Shown piece after piece: positions 45,443 through 55,257 of a stretch of 64,000 nt of DNA (the stretch's first letter is position 1; each line of letters opens with the position of its first letter). This stretch comes from Amoebophrya sp. A120 (Eukaryota; Sar; Dinophyceae; Syndiniales; Amoebophryaceae): contig CAJINV010000011.1 of NCBI GenBank assembly GCA_905178155.1, positions 2,163,503 to 2,227,502 of the forward strand, written 5' to 3'. The position numbers and the translations under genes are program-made. The notes under the pieces are model-generated. The model saw only the letters and a list, made by a program, of their open reading frames with translations, had not been told where the DNA came from and did not search any database.

Positions 45443-48400
45443 ATGCGCAAACTCTCAAAGCGGTGCATCTTCTTGTCGGCGGCCATAAGTGCCGGCGGCA
45501 TGAGCATGATGCTGCACCAAGCCAGTGCGAGCACGGCGGCCGCGTTTGCAGCACCGGCTGCGGTGGCCATTTCCGAAAGTGGTCGTGGCTCCAGTGGTCA
45601 AGATCCTCGCGCCGGCCAGGGAACTACTGCGGAAGCAGGAGCGCATAATAATTCCCTGGTAGTTCCAGACACCGAATTCCAACTGGTTTCGTCACAAGAT
45701 CTGAAAGACTTATCTTCCGACAAGAAGGCACCGGGTGGGTTTCAGTTGATTTCCCCTCGAAAAACCAGAACGGTCAAGCTTCCCGGCAAGGAAGGACAGC
45801 AGCAGCAACCTCTACACGGAGGTGGGAAGAGTAATAAGCACAAAGGTTCTCGTGGTGAGAAAATCAATCTCGGCCCATCAGACCCAACCGAGGTACACCC
45901 GCAAGCGGAAGCGCTCTTGCGGATCTTAAACCAGAGTAGCAAAGTTGAAGAGGAACAACACCAAAGGCAGCGGTTTCTCGAGGATCAGATTTTGCCGAAA
46001 CTGCAGCAACGACTGCGGCCGATTCTGGAGCAAGATTCATCGCCTTCTTCCACGCCGAAGAAAGTTGGAAGTTTGGATAGCCTAGACGATGAGAGTGATG
46101 GAACAAAAATCGAGGAGATGATAATGTTGAAGTGGCAGAAAAACAAAAACGTCGGCAAGAAGATACTTGACATCACGAAGAGCCCTCCTACAACTACATC
46201 AACTTCCCACTACTACACCGCCGAGTTGAAAAAGCTCGGTGGCTTTGCACTGGGCCTCGCCTCGGACCGCGCGTTCGATTTGCAGATCTCGCTCCATTTC
46301 GATTTCGCGCCAGACACGCCGGAAATGTCGCGACAAGTGTCGAACAAGAAATCGTTCCTGTTCCCGAACGGCGCGCCGCGGATCAAGCTGTTACTGGCTC
46401 TCGAGAACAACTCTCCAGGCTATCGGATGAGTGCTGAGGATAAAGAAGAGCTCGCGCACTGGCGCACGCACGTCTTGAGTCACGCTGCCCGAACGCTGTT
46501 CGGCTCAGCAGGTTTTGAAGATACGGAGGTTGCGCGGCAGAAGAAGACGAACCAACATTTACCACTATTTGGGGCATGCCCCTCGGAGAACATCGGTAGC
46601 TCGGCGTACGGGGTGCTGGAGCAGCTGCACCAGGAAGGGATTTTGCCCTCCAACATGACTATGCATTGCAAATATGTCTGGGTCTGGAAGGTTGGAACTT
46701 GTGATGCTAACTTTGGACTCTAAAAAAATCTGTATTGCATGACCAGCAAGAGCAGGCGCCCGGTTTGTGTTACGCGGGGAGGGTATTTGTCATGCGGGAT
46801 AGGCATCAGGAAGGCCTCTAAAAATATGTGATGCTAGATCGTGCATTACAGACATCCTGAGTCATGCAAAATGGGCACGACAAACTAACCTGGCAACCTT
46901 CCAGACCCAGACACTTTTGCCCTCCAACATGACCACCGATTTGCTACCCGCAGTTAGCGCAGCAAGCTGCATTGGCAGTAGTTTTTCGCGTTCTTCGCCT
47001 GGCAAGAAAAGCTGCGCGTCAGACACAGCAGGTGAAGATGACCAGGAACTACAGAGCAAGGCCTTTCTGTACATTCGTTACGGCGATTCCGTTCGCATTC
47101 GTCTGACCGTGGCAGATTACCGACGGGCTGCTGAGACGGATTTCTTGAAGAATACATTGGCTAAGTTTAGCTTGAAAGGGGAAGCGGTGCTGTTTCGGAT
47201 CGTGCGACAGGTACACCTAACATAGAAACAAACCATGCAGAAGATAAAGATTCTTCCTTTGCAAAGTCGTGATATCAAGTATTCGTTCATTCTTGCTAGT
47301 AAAGGGTCGAGTTGGATGAAAGAGGGATTGTGTTCTAGTACTTCGCAATCATCGCAATTAAATCCCAATTCCCAGTTGAAATTCTGGGCCGAAGCCAGCG
47401 GCAAAGATTGGCTGCGCGCGGCGGACCACCTGGCGCTCGGACTGGCTCTTGCGTATTTGAAAGACGAAAGAACGGATTTTGGCTCCGCAACCCTGCAGGG
47501 ATTTTTCGAATTCTACACGACGATTCTTTCTTCGCACAGCGGCCGCCGCTGCTGGCCCCGACGTGGAGTCGTTGCTGTTCCGGCGTCCTCCTCTGGGGCA
47601 AGTCGAGAAGATCCTACGGTGGGAAGTACAACAGGAGAGAAGAATTTTTCCAGCCAGATAACACCACCAGCAGCACGTCAGGATTCCAGTGAAGATTGGA
47701 TTATGCTGGACGGTAAGGAGGACGTTGAGGGTCATGCCGCTGCCGAGTCCGCTGGTCATGTCCGCCTGGTAGCAGCTCCTGCGGATCACGGCGTATCCAG
47801 CTCTTTTGGTGGAAAAAGTTCCGCCTACTGTCCGTCTCCGTCCGTTAGTTCATCCCCCTACGTGTTCAACAACAAGAACCCCCACGAAATTACCCTGCCC
47901 AGGCACCAGCCGAGGACGCCAACGCAGCAACTTGTCAAGCCGTTTCTGGTGATGGCGAAAAGCATGCACGACATCGTGCCACCGACCCTTGTTGCCTCGG
48001 TGTTTAGTACTATGACCACTCCTGCGGCAGCTGCCACTGCTTGTTCAACAACATCTTCTGCCGGTCTAGTATCCTACGAAGGAAGTTGTACACGACATCA
48101 AGAACATCCGCAACAGACGAGTGTGACCACGAATGTCCTTGAAGACATTGTGGCAGCAGACTCGGCCTGCACGCCTGTGCCGGACATGTGTCGTGGAAAT
48201 AAGAAAGACGATGAAGAAGAAGAGCTCATCCTGTACTGCAAAACACAGGACAGCGAGTTTTACGTGAAGCCGAGTACCGCGAAGCAGAAAAAGTCGTCGA
48301 AGGGAAACAAAAAGATAGCACCAAACAAGCAGTCTTGCACCTCCTCGCCCGAGTTAAGTCCCGCCAGTTCTACTTCCTATTTCCCGCCAAGCAAGACAAC

Positions 48401-49782
48401 TTTGGCGCCGACTGGCGGTATTAGCGGACAGAAAAAGAACAAATTCCTCGGACGAGAGGAAGAAGAGACCACTAGCGGCTCTTGCTGCAAGCACCGAAAT
48501 GGCAGCCAACACCAGCCTACGCGGGCCAGCTCCCCGCCCGCGAGCGCGGCGCTGCTTTGCAACAACATCTGCCGTGGGGTCTTGCCTTGGGCGACGAGTG
48601 GTTCTGCGGGTCGCGACGGTCGTGGTGCCACGGATCATGCGGGCGGGAGACGCACGAAGGTCGAGACATCAAAATCCGCTATGATAGGCAGTCCCATCCT
48701 GGCAGGGAGTGTGAAGACAAGGGAAGAAGGACAAGCAAGCAACCAGGAGGTGAAAAAAGGTGACTCAGTCCTCTCAGGTCGTGCAGCGGTTCCCTTGCAG
48801 GAGACAATGCGATGGGAGCACGTTGGAGAACACCGGCCGCAGCAACCGCAGCGGCAGCAATGTGAGGATGACGAGTGCGATGGTTGGGAACAACTTGAAG
48901 TAGACGCAGACATGATGCAGTCATCTTCTACCCCCGCAAAGCAAGACCAAGACGATGAAAATGAAGCAGCACCAGCGCCAGCAGTCCCTGATGAAGACAA
49001 AAACAGGAAGTCAACATCTGCTGCGATGAAACTGCTTGAGCGCCTATTGTAAGGAAAAATCCCCCCTCCCCATACCTCCAAAGCGGGATACGTATGAAAA
49101 TTTGTGATGCTGATTCGAGGCCACAAATCGTCTCTGTATTGCCAGAAGGCAAATCCCAAGACCTGGCCGCGTTCTGCAGGCAATTGGTGATGCTGTAGGA
49201 CCTACGGAAAGAGGATGTGCCTGCCTTGCTAGGCGCCTACACCAAAACGCCCCTACTCCGGCTTTGCATCTGTTTGCAGTCCTCTACTGCAAGACGAATC
49301 CGATTTGGGTACACAAGTCTCGCATCAGAGATTTCCATTTCGATGTGGGGAGGGGGGATTTTTCCTTTTGATAGTCCCTGCAACCCGCGATGCAGATCCA
49401 ACTCCTCGATGACTTCGAGTACGCCGCCCGCTTGCTGTATGGGAGTGTCAGAATTGAAATCGTCAAAGTTGAAACGATTTGTCATGCATAAAATGCAGCC
49501 CACAAAGTGCTTGTCTTGCAGAGTAGGCAAGTGAGGCAGATTGTAAGCCTGTTGAGGGGTAGCATCTGAGCTGCTAAAATAGCATGACAGAAGGCGTCTT
49601 CCTTACCCAAACAGCATGACAAACTGGATTTCGGCTCTACCCAAATTTGTCATGCGCCACTTAGAAACTGGGTTGCAACTGGTATCCATTTTATGCATGA
49701 CAAACCATTATTTCAACTTTGACGATTGCGATCCTGACGCTTCCATATGCTGCGAAATCTGACCGCGTCGGAGAAGAAATAG
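45443..49782 (+). CDS. Protein with N-terminal signal peptide, 5 exons, function unknown
   Basis: Gene 8, about 1,128 aa (or 1,115). Exons: 45443-46659, 46934-47210, 47241 or 47280 to 49044, 49379-49437, 49753-49782; both choices are divisible by three. MRKLSKRCIFLSAAISAGGM plus a small-residue stretch ending ASTAAAFA looks like a secretory signal, which fixed the start. ATG 45215 is the alternative. A folded-looking block lies at residues about 250-480 (FDLQISLHFDFAPDTPEMSR, RIKLLLALENNSPG, HVLSHAARTLFGSAGFEDTE), continuing with FLYIRYGDSVRIRLTVADYR and LKFWAEASGKDWLRAADHLA. The second half is Ser/Thr/Lys rich. The tail LQPAMQIQLLDDFEYAARLL is helical. The intron after 47210 has a GTACAC donor and two usable acceptors; the nearer would give a 30-bp intron, so 47280 is preferred. 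Three introners. Not recognised. Confidence 0.75.
46660..46914. mobile_element. Introner element A13 (family A) with 19-bp flanking repeat, gene 8
   Basis: 255 bp. Left TATGCATTGCAAATATG with normal inner arm. The right side stops at CCAGACCCAGACAC and lacks the usual CATTTGATA end. Flanks are an exact 19-bp direct repeat TTTTGCCCTCCAACATGAC (46641-46659, 46915-46933). Excision joins EGILPSNM to TTDLLPAVSA. Confidence 0.88.
49045..49373. mobile_element. Introner element C4 (family C) in gene 8
   Basis: 329 bp. Left TATTGTAAGGAAAAATCCCC, right GGGGGGATTTTTCCTTTTGATA-type. Flanks match poorly (GCGCC / GTCCC). Excision joins MKLLER to LQPAMQIQLL in frame. Confidence 0.86.
49438..49747. mobile_element. 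Introner element D3 (family D) in gene 8
   Basis: 310 bp. Left TATGGGAGTGTCAGAATTG, right CGATCCTGACGCTTCCATA. Perfect direct repeat TGCTG (49433-49437, 49748-49752). Excision joins EYAARLL to RNLTASEKK and the stop. Confidence 0.92.
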
Positions 49783-51028
49783 AATTACGGCGGTGTGCGA
49801 AGGAACAGCAACATCTGGGTGGATGATCGACTTGTAGTTGTTATTTCGATTCTCTATACAAGTTGTTGCTTGGGTTACCGTTACGGTTGCCACCTGCAGC
49901 TCAACATCTACCAGGAGAAAAGCTGGAGAAAAGTTATATTAAACCGTGTAAACAAATCCCGCCCAGCACATTGACATGCTGATGCGAAATCCACTGGGAC
50001 GAGTGGTCTGAAGATGTCGTGTATGAAAGCACTTTTTATTACTTCTGAATCGCGCAGACAAATGAGAATGACGAACTGACTGTTGTCAAACGACAGCCGC
50101 GTCATAATCTTGATCTTCACACATAAAGAGTGTCTGGTCTCTTACTCTAAGAAGGAACATAATCGAGACCACAGAACCTGCAGTTTCTTTCAGCTCTTCG
50201 GATTATCTACGCCTCATAGCAACGCTAGCGCACTTTAGCAGCTTTATCAAATTTTTGGCACGTATAGGATGTTGCCCGGTTCATCTTCGCATCTCATTTT
50301 GTTTGGGAAAATGTAGCTCCACCTCACCCAGGGACGTTGTTCGACCTGTGTCTCCTTCTTGCATAGGCTTTGCCATTCGAAAAGTCGTCTCTCGAAGCCC
50401 GCAAAGAGTTTCGTCGTTAATGAAAAGCTGATCTCGATGGGTGGTAATTATATCGTTCCTCTTCCGTGGCCGTGGGAGATCGAAGTGATCTTCGTGGGGA
50501 TTGCGATTGCAAGACAGGTATAATAATTTCGTCTTGTCAAGGAAATCGAAAATCAAACTTGCTTCTGCGAAGTCCTGAAATTTTTCGGTACAACCTCTAC
50601 GTCTGCCTCCTCGTTTCACCGTTTCGAACAAAATCGTTTTCATAAGATTCCTCTAGAGCAAGAAGAGAGCATGGAGGTGCAATGATGGAGTATTTTTACT
50701 TGACGCCTATCGCAGCATCGTTTTTTTGAAACGACGAGGACACTATCGAAGGGGAATGATCGCATGTATTTGAAGATATCGGGAACTTCTTGACTTTCAC
50801 ACTGTATCTACTGTTTTGGATATTTTTAACTACGTCTGATTTTCACTATCTGGGCGGGTTTGTTGTAGAAGTGATCGCTAAAAATTACCTTGACTTCTCG
50901 GAGGTAAAATAGAAGCAGCTTGATATTGCATTTAGCAACTTCACAAAGAACAAGTTGCTTCTGTTGTATTATTCGTAGCTGGTACAACATATTTCACGAA
51001 AGGAACGTACAGATAAGCCACCATTACT
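49783..51028. other. Intergenic stretch, no gene seen
   Basis: About 1.25 kb. A 120-codon minus-strand frame (50281-50643) lies here but has no motif, no splice context and would be the only minus-strand gene, so it is not called. No introner ends. Confidence 0.5.
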
Positions 51029-52733
51029 ATGCCGGAATCCAGCAGTTCTTCCAGTACGCGTCCGCTGGACAAGTCCGAGTCGCAGCCAGCTCTGGTGGTG
51101 ACGAAGGATTTTTCCACGAACCCAAACTACTGGAATAAGTACGTCACCCCCTACGTGGCAGACAGGACAGAGGAGTACGCTTTCAACCCGCTGCACGTCC
51201 CGGAAAAGGACAACTTCGATCTAAAATGGCGGTTTGTCAACAAGGGCCCGTACATGATGAAAAAATACGGAAGATTTCCACGACCAGAGAAGGAAAGAAC
51301 CATTGGCGACATAAGGGAAGAAGTGGGGCGGATTGAGGAGCAGAAGGCCATGGTATATAGTGAAAAAAGTACTTATTTTTATTTCGCGTGCGTGCATATT
51401 AAAGTGCATGTGATGTTCTACTTCAGCCCTGCTCATGCGCGTACTAGTAGTTCTTCACACATTTCTATGTCGTTTCAAAAAATCAAAAACAGCAACCACT
51501 AGTATCACCAAAGTCCCGTGCGGTCTTCTCACCTCGTGGCGGGGAATCCAGGACGACATCCCCTGGGGGAACGAAAAAAGCCTCGAACTACGAAAACCAA
51601 AAGCCCGGGCCGGAAATTTTCAGGGAAAAGGGGGATTACCAGGGATTGAAAAATATCGACAACTTCGAATTGGCGCAAATGAAGTTGAAGGAAGGTAGAG
51701 CAGACAAATTTTTACAGGACTGGTCACTACTCATGGTGCTGCGTGTAGTTTTTTCTGTAGTACCTTGTTGTTCAGGATAAGAATTGATCTCTCCATTTCC
51801 ATGTGACCCGATTGATGACTGTGTCGTGTACTATAATTTCGAAAACTACATTCTATCAGATACGATGTACGTGCCACCCGGGAGTAAGTATCAAGCCCCG
51901 CACCCGATGTCAAACACGCGAAAACACTTCCATGACGACGCGACGGTAGATATGAAGAAGGTGATGGCGTTAAGGAAACTCGGTGGGGCAGTCATTCCAA
52001 CAAGCAAGAGCTTGACCAATGTATAGGAATTTCTCATGAATGTAGGTCTAGTCGCAGCTTTGACAACGTGAGATTTATGGTCGCGTCTGTATCACACAAT
52101 CCGATCTTTGTAAAATGCAATGAATTATGCGCGAACCAACCAATATATAGAAAAACAAAAACGACACCAGCTCCCGCTTGCGACCGACAAGGCTGCCACG
52201 GAATTTGGCAGTGTCAAGCAGCTGCACAAATGCAGAAGTACTGATGTGTTTTTTTTTGTTTCATTCATCCTGATTCATCTGAGTAGATAGCGCTGCATCA
52301 TGCAACGAGATGTGATGTATGTATGACTATGATTTCGAAACCGCAAAGACAAATATAAAAAAAATCAGATAAGCACATGCGATCGATCCACAACCCCTGC
52401 GAGCGATTCTCCGGGAAAATGATGTTGGGCTCACAAGCGGTCGGTTGGGCGCAGGATGATGACAGGTGCGCGAGGGCGGTGCACTACAAGGGCCCAACGC
52501 ACGGGATCACTGACTCGTTTGTCACACAGTACAATTTTGGATGCTTGTTTCTGTTTGCTTTTCGCATGGCAACAAATTCAAATATGAGAATCAATGCGCA
52601 TGCTGCACAAAAAAAAATGGCAAACATCTTCAGTACTGTGAAAGAACATGAAAAACTATCAACTTGTTGAAAAAGGTACTATCACAACATGAGGATGACA
52701 AACATGGAGGCGATTCTGCGCTACGAGGGCTAG
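51029..52733 (+). CDS. Conserved-looking 292-aa protein with conventional introns only
   Basis: Gene 9. Exons: 51029-51352, 51514-51694, 51860-52020, about 52374-52528, 52676-52733; total divisible by three. Introns use GTATAT, GTAGAG, GTATAG and GTACAA donors with AG acceptors. At intron 3 the frame is kept either with acceptor AG at 52372-52373 or with one G retained from the earlier AG at 52366-52367, which adds two residues (DK). No low-complexity bulk, unlike its neighbours. Features: NPNYWNKYVTPYVADRTEEY, FVNKGPYMMKKYGRFPRPEK, a YENQKPGPEIFREKGDYQG segment, MYVPPGSKYQAPHPMSNT, and HYKGPTHGITDSFVTQYYHN near the end. Short Pro-Gly-Tyr-rich proteins of this look are common among axonemal and flagellar proteins. 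That is a family impression, not an identification. Confidence 0.75.
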
Positions 52734-52969
52734 GAGCAAGACGGAGACACTCTTTCGAGTGGGGAAGTTTTCTTTCTCCCTGGTATCTTCTATCAGCTGG
52801 TGCTGTGTATGATTTATTGACTGGTAAAAGAAACACGAAAACGAAGCCATTATCATCAAAAATGCAGCTATTACGTGTACCAAAACGGATGCAGGCTCAG
52901 TTATTTTCAGATTTTTAGCAACAGGTGACACGACAATACGAAACGCGATTTTTAGCAGGTTTATCATTT

Positions 52970-53415
52970 CGATTTTTAGCATCAATAGATTCGCAATAGA
53001 TTCGAAACGCGAGATAGCTCAGCAGGACGAGTGCAAGATTTTTAGCAGGTTGACGCGCTTGAGATAGCGGTAACGAAAATGTGCTTGTCTTTATGCAAGA
53101 TGAGTTTCGAGTTCACGGATAGCGGAAGTTGTGGAAGGTTGTGAGATAACATCCAGTGCGGATGTGGCTGCGCAGGCTGTTCGAATGATTATCCGAAACA
53201 AGTGACTCCCAGATGATCCGTGGATCAACACGCAAGAAAACTTTTTTTTGGAATCTGATCTCAATTTCTTTTCCCTCGTCCTCTTTTTTGTTATCGCTTT
53301 CGCTTTCCAAGGATGCAACGTCTTTGCATGCAAATATACTTACACCGTAGAAACCTCCTACCGCACAAACGAAATGCATTTCGACGTTCGAAAAAACCTT
53401 AAAGTACTCGAGCTG
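52970..53415. repeat. Intergenic duplicate, copy 1 (upstream of gene 10)
   Basis: Diverged direct copy of 54757-55255. Shared landmarks in the same order: GCTCAGCAGGA / GCTGAGCAGGA, CGCTTGAGATA / CGATTGAGATA, ATGCAAGATG, TCCGTGGATCAACACGC, GAATCTGATCTCAATTTCT / GAATCTGGTCTCAATTTCT, and CGAAATGCATTTCGAC. Lies in the 0.96-kb gap between genes 9 and 10; the gap holds no gene. Confidence 0.85.
53370..53383. promoter_or_regulatory. Conserved palindrome CGAAATGCATTTCG, copy 1
   Basis: Perfect 14-bp palindrome, preserved in both copies of the duplicated intergenic segment and followed in both by AC(G/A)TTCGAAAAA. About 310 bp upstream of the gene 10 start. A binding site is an inference from its conservation. 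Confidence 0.4.
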
Positions 53416-53695
53416 TAGAAAGATTGATAAAGGGGCGGGAGCGAATAATTGGAGCGGTTGTTTGCGTCGAGATAAGTATAAATATCACATTCGTTTTGAG
53501 AGAATATTTTCTTCTTCACCGCAAAGTGGCACGCATCGACTGACATCAAAGGGGAAAGGAAGTTTCGTAATCCCCTAGAGCGAGGTGGAATTTTTTTTTT
53601 TAAGCTGTAGCGATTCTTCGGTCGCCCTCCTCGCGGGAACACTTCTTACCTTTCGACGAAGTTGTAGTTTACGCGCTCAGCACGTAGAAACTACA

Positions 53696-54688
53696 ATGGC
53701 GGACACGACGCTAGTGACCCCTGCTCCAACCGTCGTCGCCATCGTTGGTGCCTCCGGCGGTGTCGGCTGCAAGGTGGTGGAGTGTGCGCTCGCGCAGGGC
53801 TTTGTTGTGAAGGTGCTGGTGCGCAACGCCGAGAAACTGGCGAAGAAGATCGGGCAGGAGAACGTCGACAAGCTCGACAAAATCGTCCTGGGCAGTGTGG
53901 ACGACGAGGCCGCGCTCAAGCAGCTGCTCGAAAACGCGTCCGTGGTGGTCTCCTGCCTCGGCATATCAAATGTAAAAATGTCTGGGTCTGGAAGGTTGCA
54001 ACTTGTGATGCTGTCTTTGAAAGGTAAAAAAATCTGTATTGCATGACCAGCAAGAGGAGTTCAGTTTGTGCTACGCGGAGTGCGCGTTTCTCATGCGGAA
54101 TACGCATCAGAAGGCCCTTTAAAAGTCTGTGATGCTCGGCCAGGCATTACAGGCATCATGGGTTATGCAAAATTTGCATGACAAACCTGGCAATCTTCCA
54201 GACCCAGACATTTTTACATTTGATACGGCACCCCCCCGAAAGAAAAGCCGATCGTGGCGGCCGGTACGGCGAAGATCCTGAAGCAGATGGAAGAATGTAG
54301 CGTGAAAGACCTGGTGATGATTTCGTCTATTTGCGTCGGAGATTCGCTGCCGCAGGGGAAGAAGGTCGCGTGCTGCTTCGCGAACTGCATCCGACCACTG
54401 ATTCTGTCCAAGGTGTTCGCAGACCTCGAAATCGCGGAGAAAATGTGCTTCGAACAGCAGGGAAAACTCTCCATCGTCATCGTGCGGCCGCCGCACTTGA
54501 CGGACAAACCGGGCACCGGGGGTTACCAGTGGACGGACGCGGCAGATTTTAACCCGGGGGCGCCGGCGGCGATTTCGCGGAGCGACGTGGCGCTGGCGAT
54601 GGTGGATCTGTGCAGGGGGGATAGCAAGTTTAAGGAGCTCGCGGGCACGGCGCCGAGCCTGTTTCCGGCGAAGAAGATGAAGGCGTGA
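53696..54688 (+). CDS. NAD(P)-binding Rossmann-fold protein (atypical SDR / NmrA-like), 2 exons
   Basis: Gene 10, 241 aa. Exons 53696-53963 and 54231-54688, joined across one introner. The start VVAIVGASGGVGCKVVECAL is a classic glycine-rich dinucleotide-binding loop (GxxGGxG) after a first beta strand. FVVKVLVRNAEKLAKKIG gives the second strand with an Arg suited to NADP phosphate binding. IVLGSVDDEAALKQLLENAS and VVVSCLG follow the usual order of atypical short-chain dehydrogenases and NAD(P)-binding_10 proteins. Then VKDLVMISSICVGD, where Ser-Ser replaces the fuller catalytic motif; no YxxxK is present. SIVIVRPPHLTDKPGTG matches the RP-x-L region of the family. So it is a cofactor-binding protein, perhaps a regulator, assembly factor or reductase. 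Length is normal. Unlike its neighbours it has no low-complexity sequence. Confidence 0.85.
53964..54225. mobile_element. Introner element A14 (family A, reverse) in gene 10
   Basis: 262 bp. Ends TATCAAATGTAAAAATG and CATTTTTACATTTGATA are an exact inverted pair. Perfect direct repeat CGGCA (53959-53963, 54226-54230). Excision joins VVVSCLG to TPPKEKPIVAA. Right-hand interior (GCATGACAAACCTGGCAATC) equals the reverse complement of the left interior of A2. Confidence 0.93.
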
Positions 54689-54756
54689 GATTTTTTAATA
54701 GCAGGAGTTCTAGCTACTATCTTCTTCATTTTTTCATCAATTTTTGGCATCAATTT

Positions 54757-55255
54757 TTCAATTTTTAGCACTAATAAGTTGTCGATTCGAATACTTAACC
54801 GCTAGATTGCTGAGCAGGAGTTCAAGATTTTGTAGCGGGTTTACGCGATTGAGATACTTAGTTGGAACGAAAATTTGCTGCATCTCATGCAAGATGTTGT
54901 TTCGGGTTCAAGTTCATGGATACTTAAAACGGAATTGAAAAGTGGTGGGATAATATTGTCCTTCCAGTGTGGATATTACTGTGCAAGTTGTTCGAATTTT
55001 TTCTCCGAAAGTGAGTCTCAGATCCGTGGATCAACACGCCATAGAACTTTTTTTTTGAATCTGGTCTCAATTTCTATTTCTTTTCCCTTGTTCTTTTTTC
55101 CGGCCTTCAGTTTCGCTCTTTTTCCTTCGTTCATTCGCATTCCAAGGTTGATGCAACAACGTGCTTGCATCCACGTAGCTACTAAGACCACCTACCATGC
55201 AGACGAAATGCATTTCGACATTCGAAAAACTCTCAAAGTAGAAGTACTCAGAGCA
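54757..55255. repeat. Intergenic duplicate, copy 2 (directly upstream of gene 11)
   Basis: Direct, diverged copy of 52970-53415; ends two bases before the ATG of gene 11. Conserved landmarks are listed under copy 1. Gene 10 lies between the two copies. It probably includes the promoter of gene 11. Confidence 0.85.
55204..55217. promoter_or_regulatory. Conserved palindrome CGAAATGCATTTCG, copy 2
   Basis: Same perfect palindrome as at 53370, here about 40 bp upstream of the gene 11 start codon. Its survival in both duplicates while the surrounding bases drifted suggests a selected site. Confidence 0.45.
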
Positions 55256-55257
55256 CG

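Noticed and set aside
50281-50643. 120-codon minus-strand frame in a spacer
   Set aside because: Not a shadow of another gene, but no motif, no context and no neighbour on that strand. It cannot be supported.
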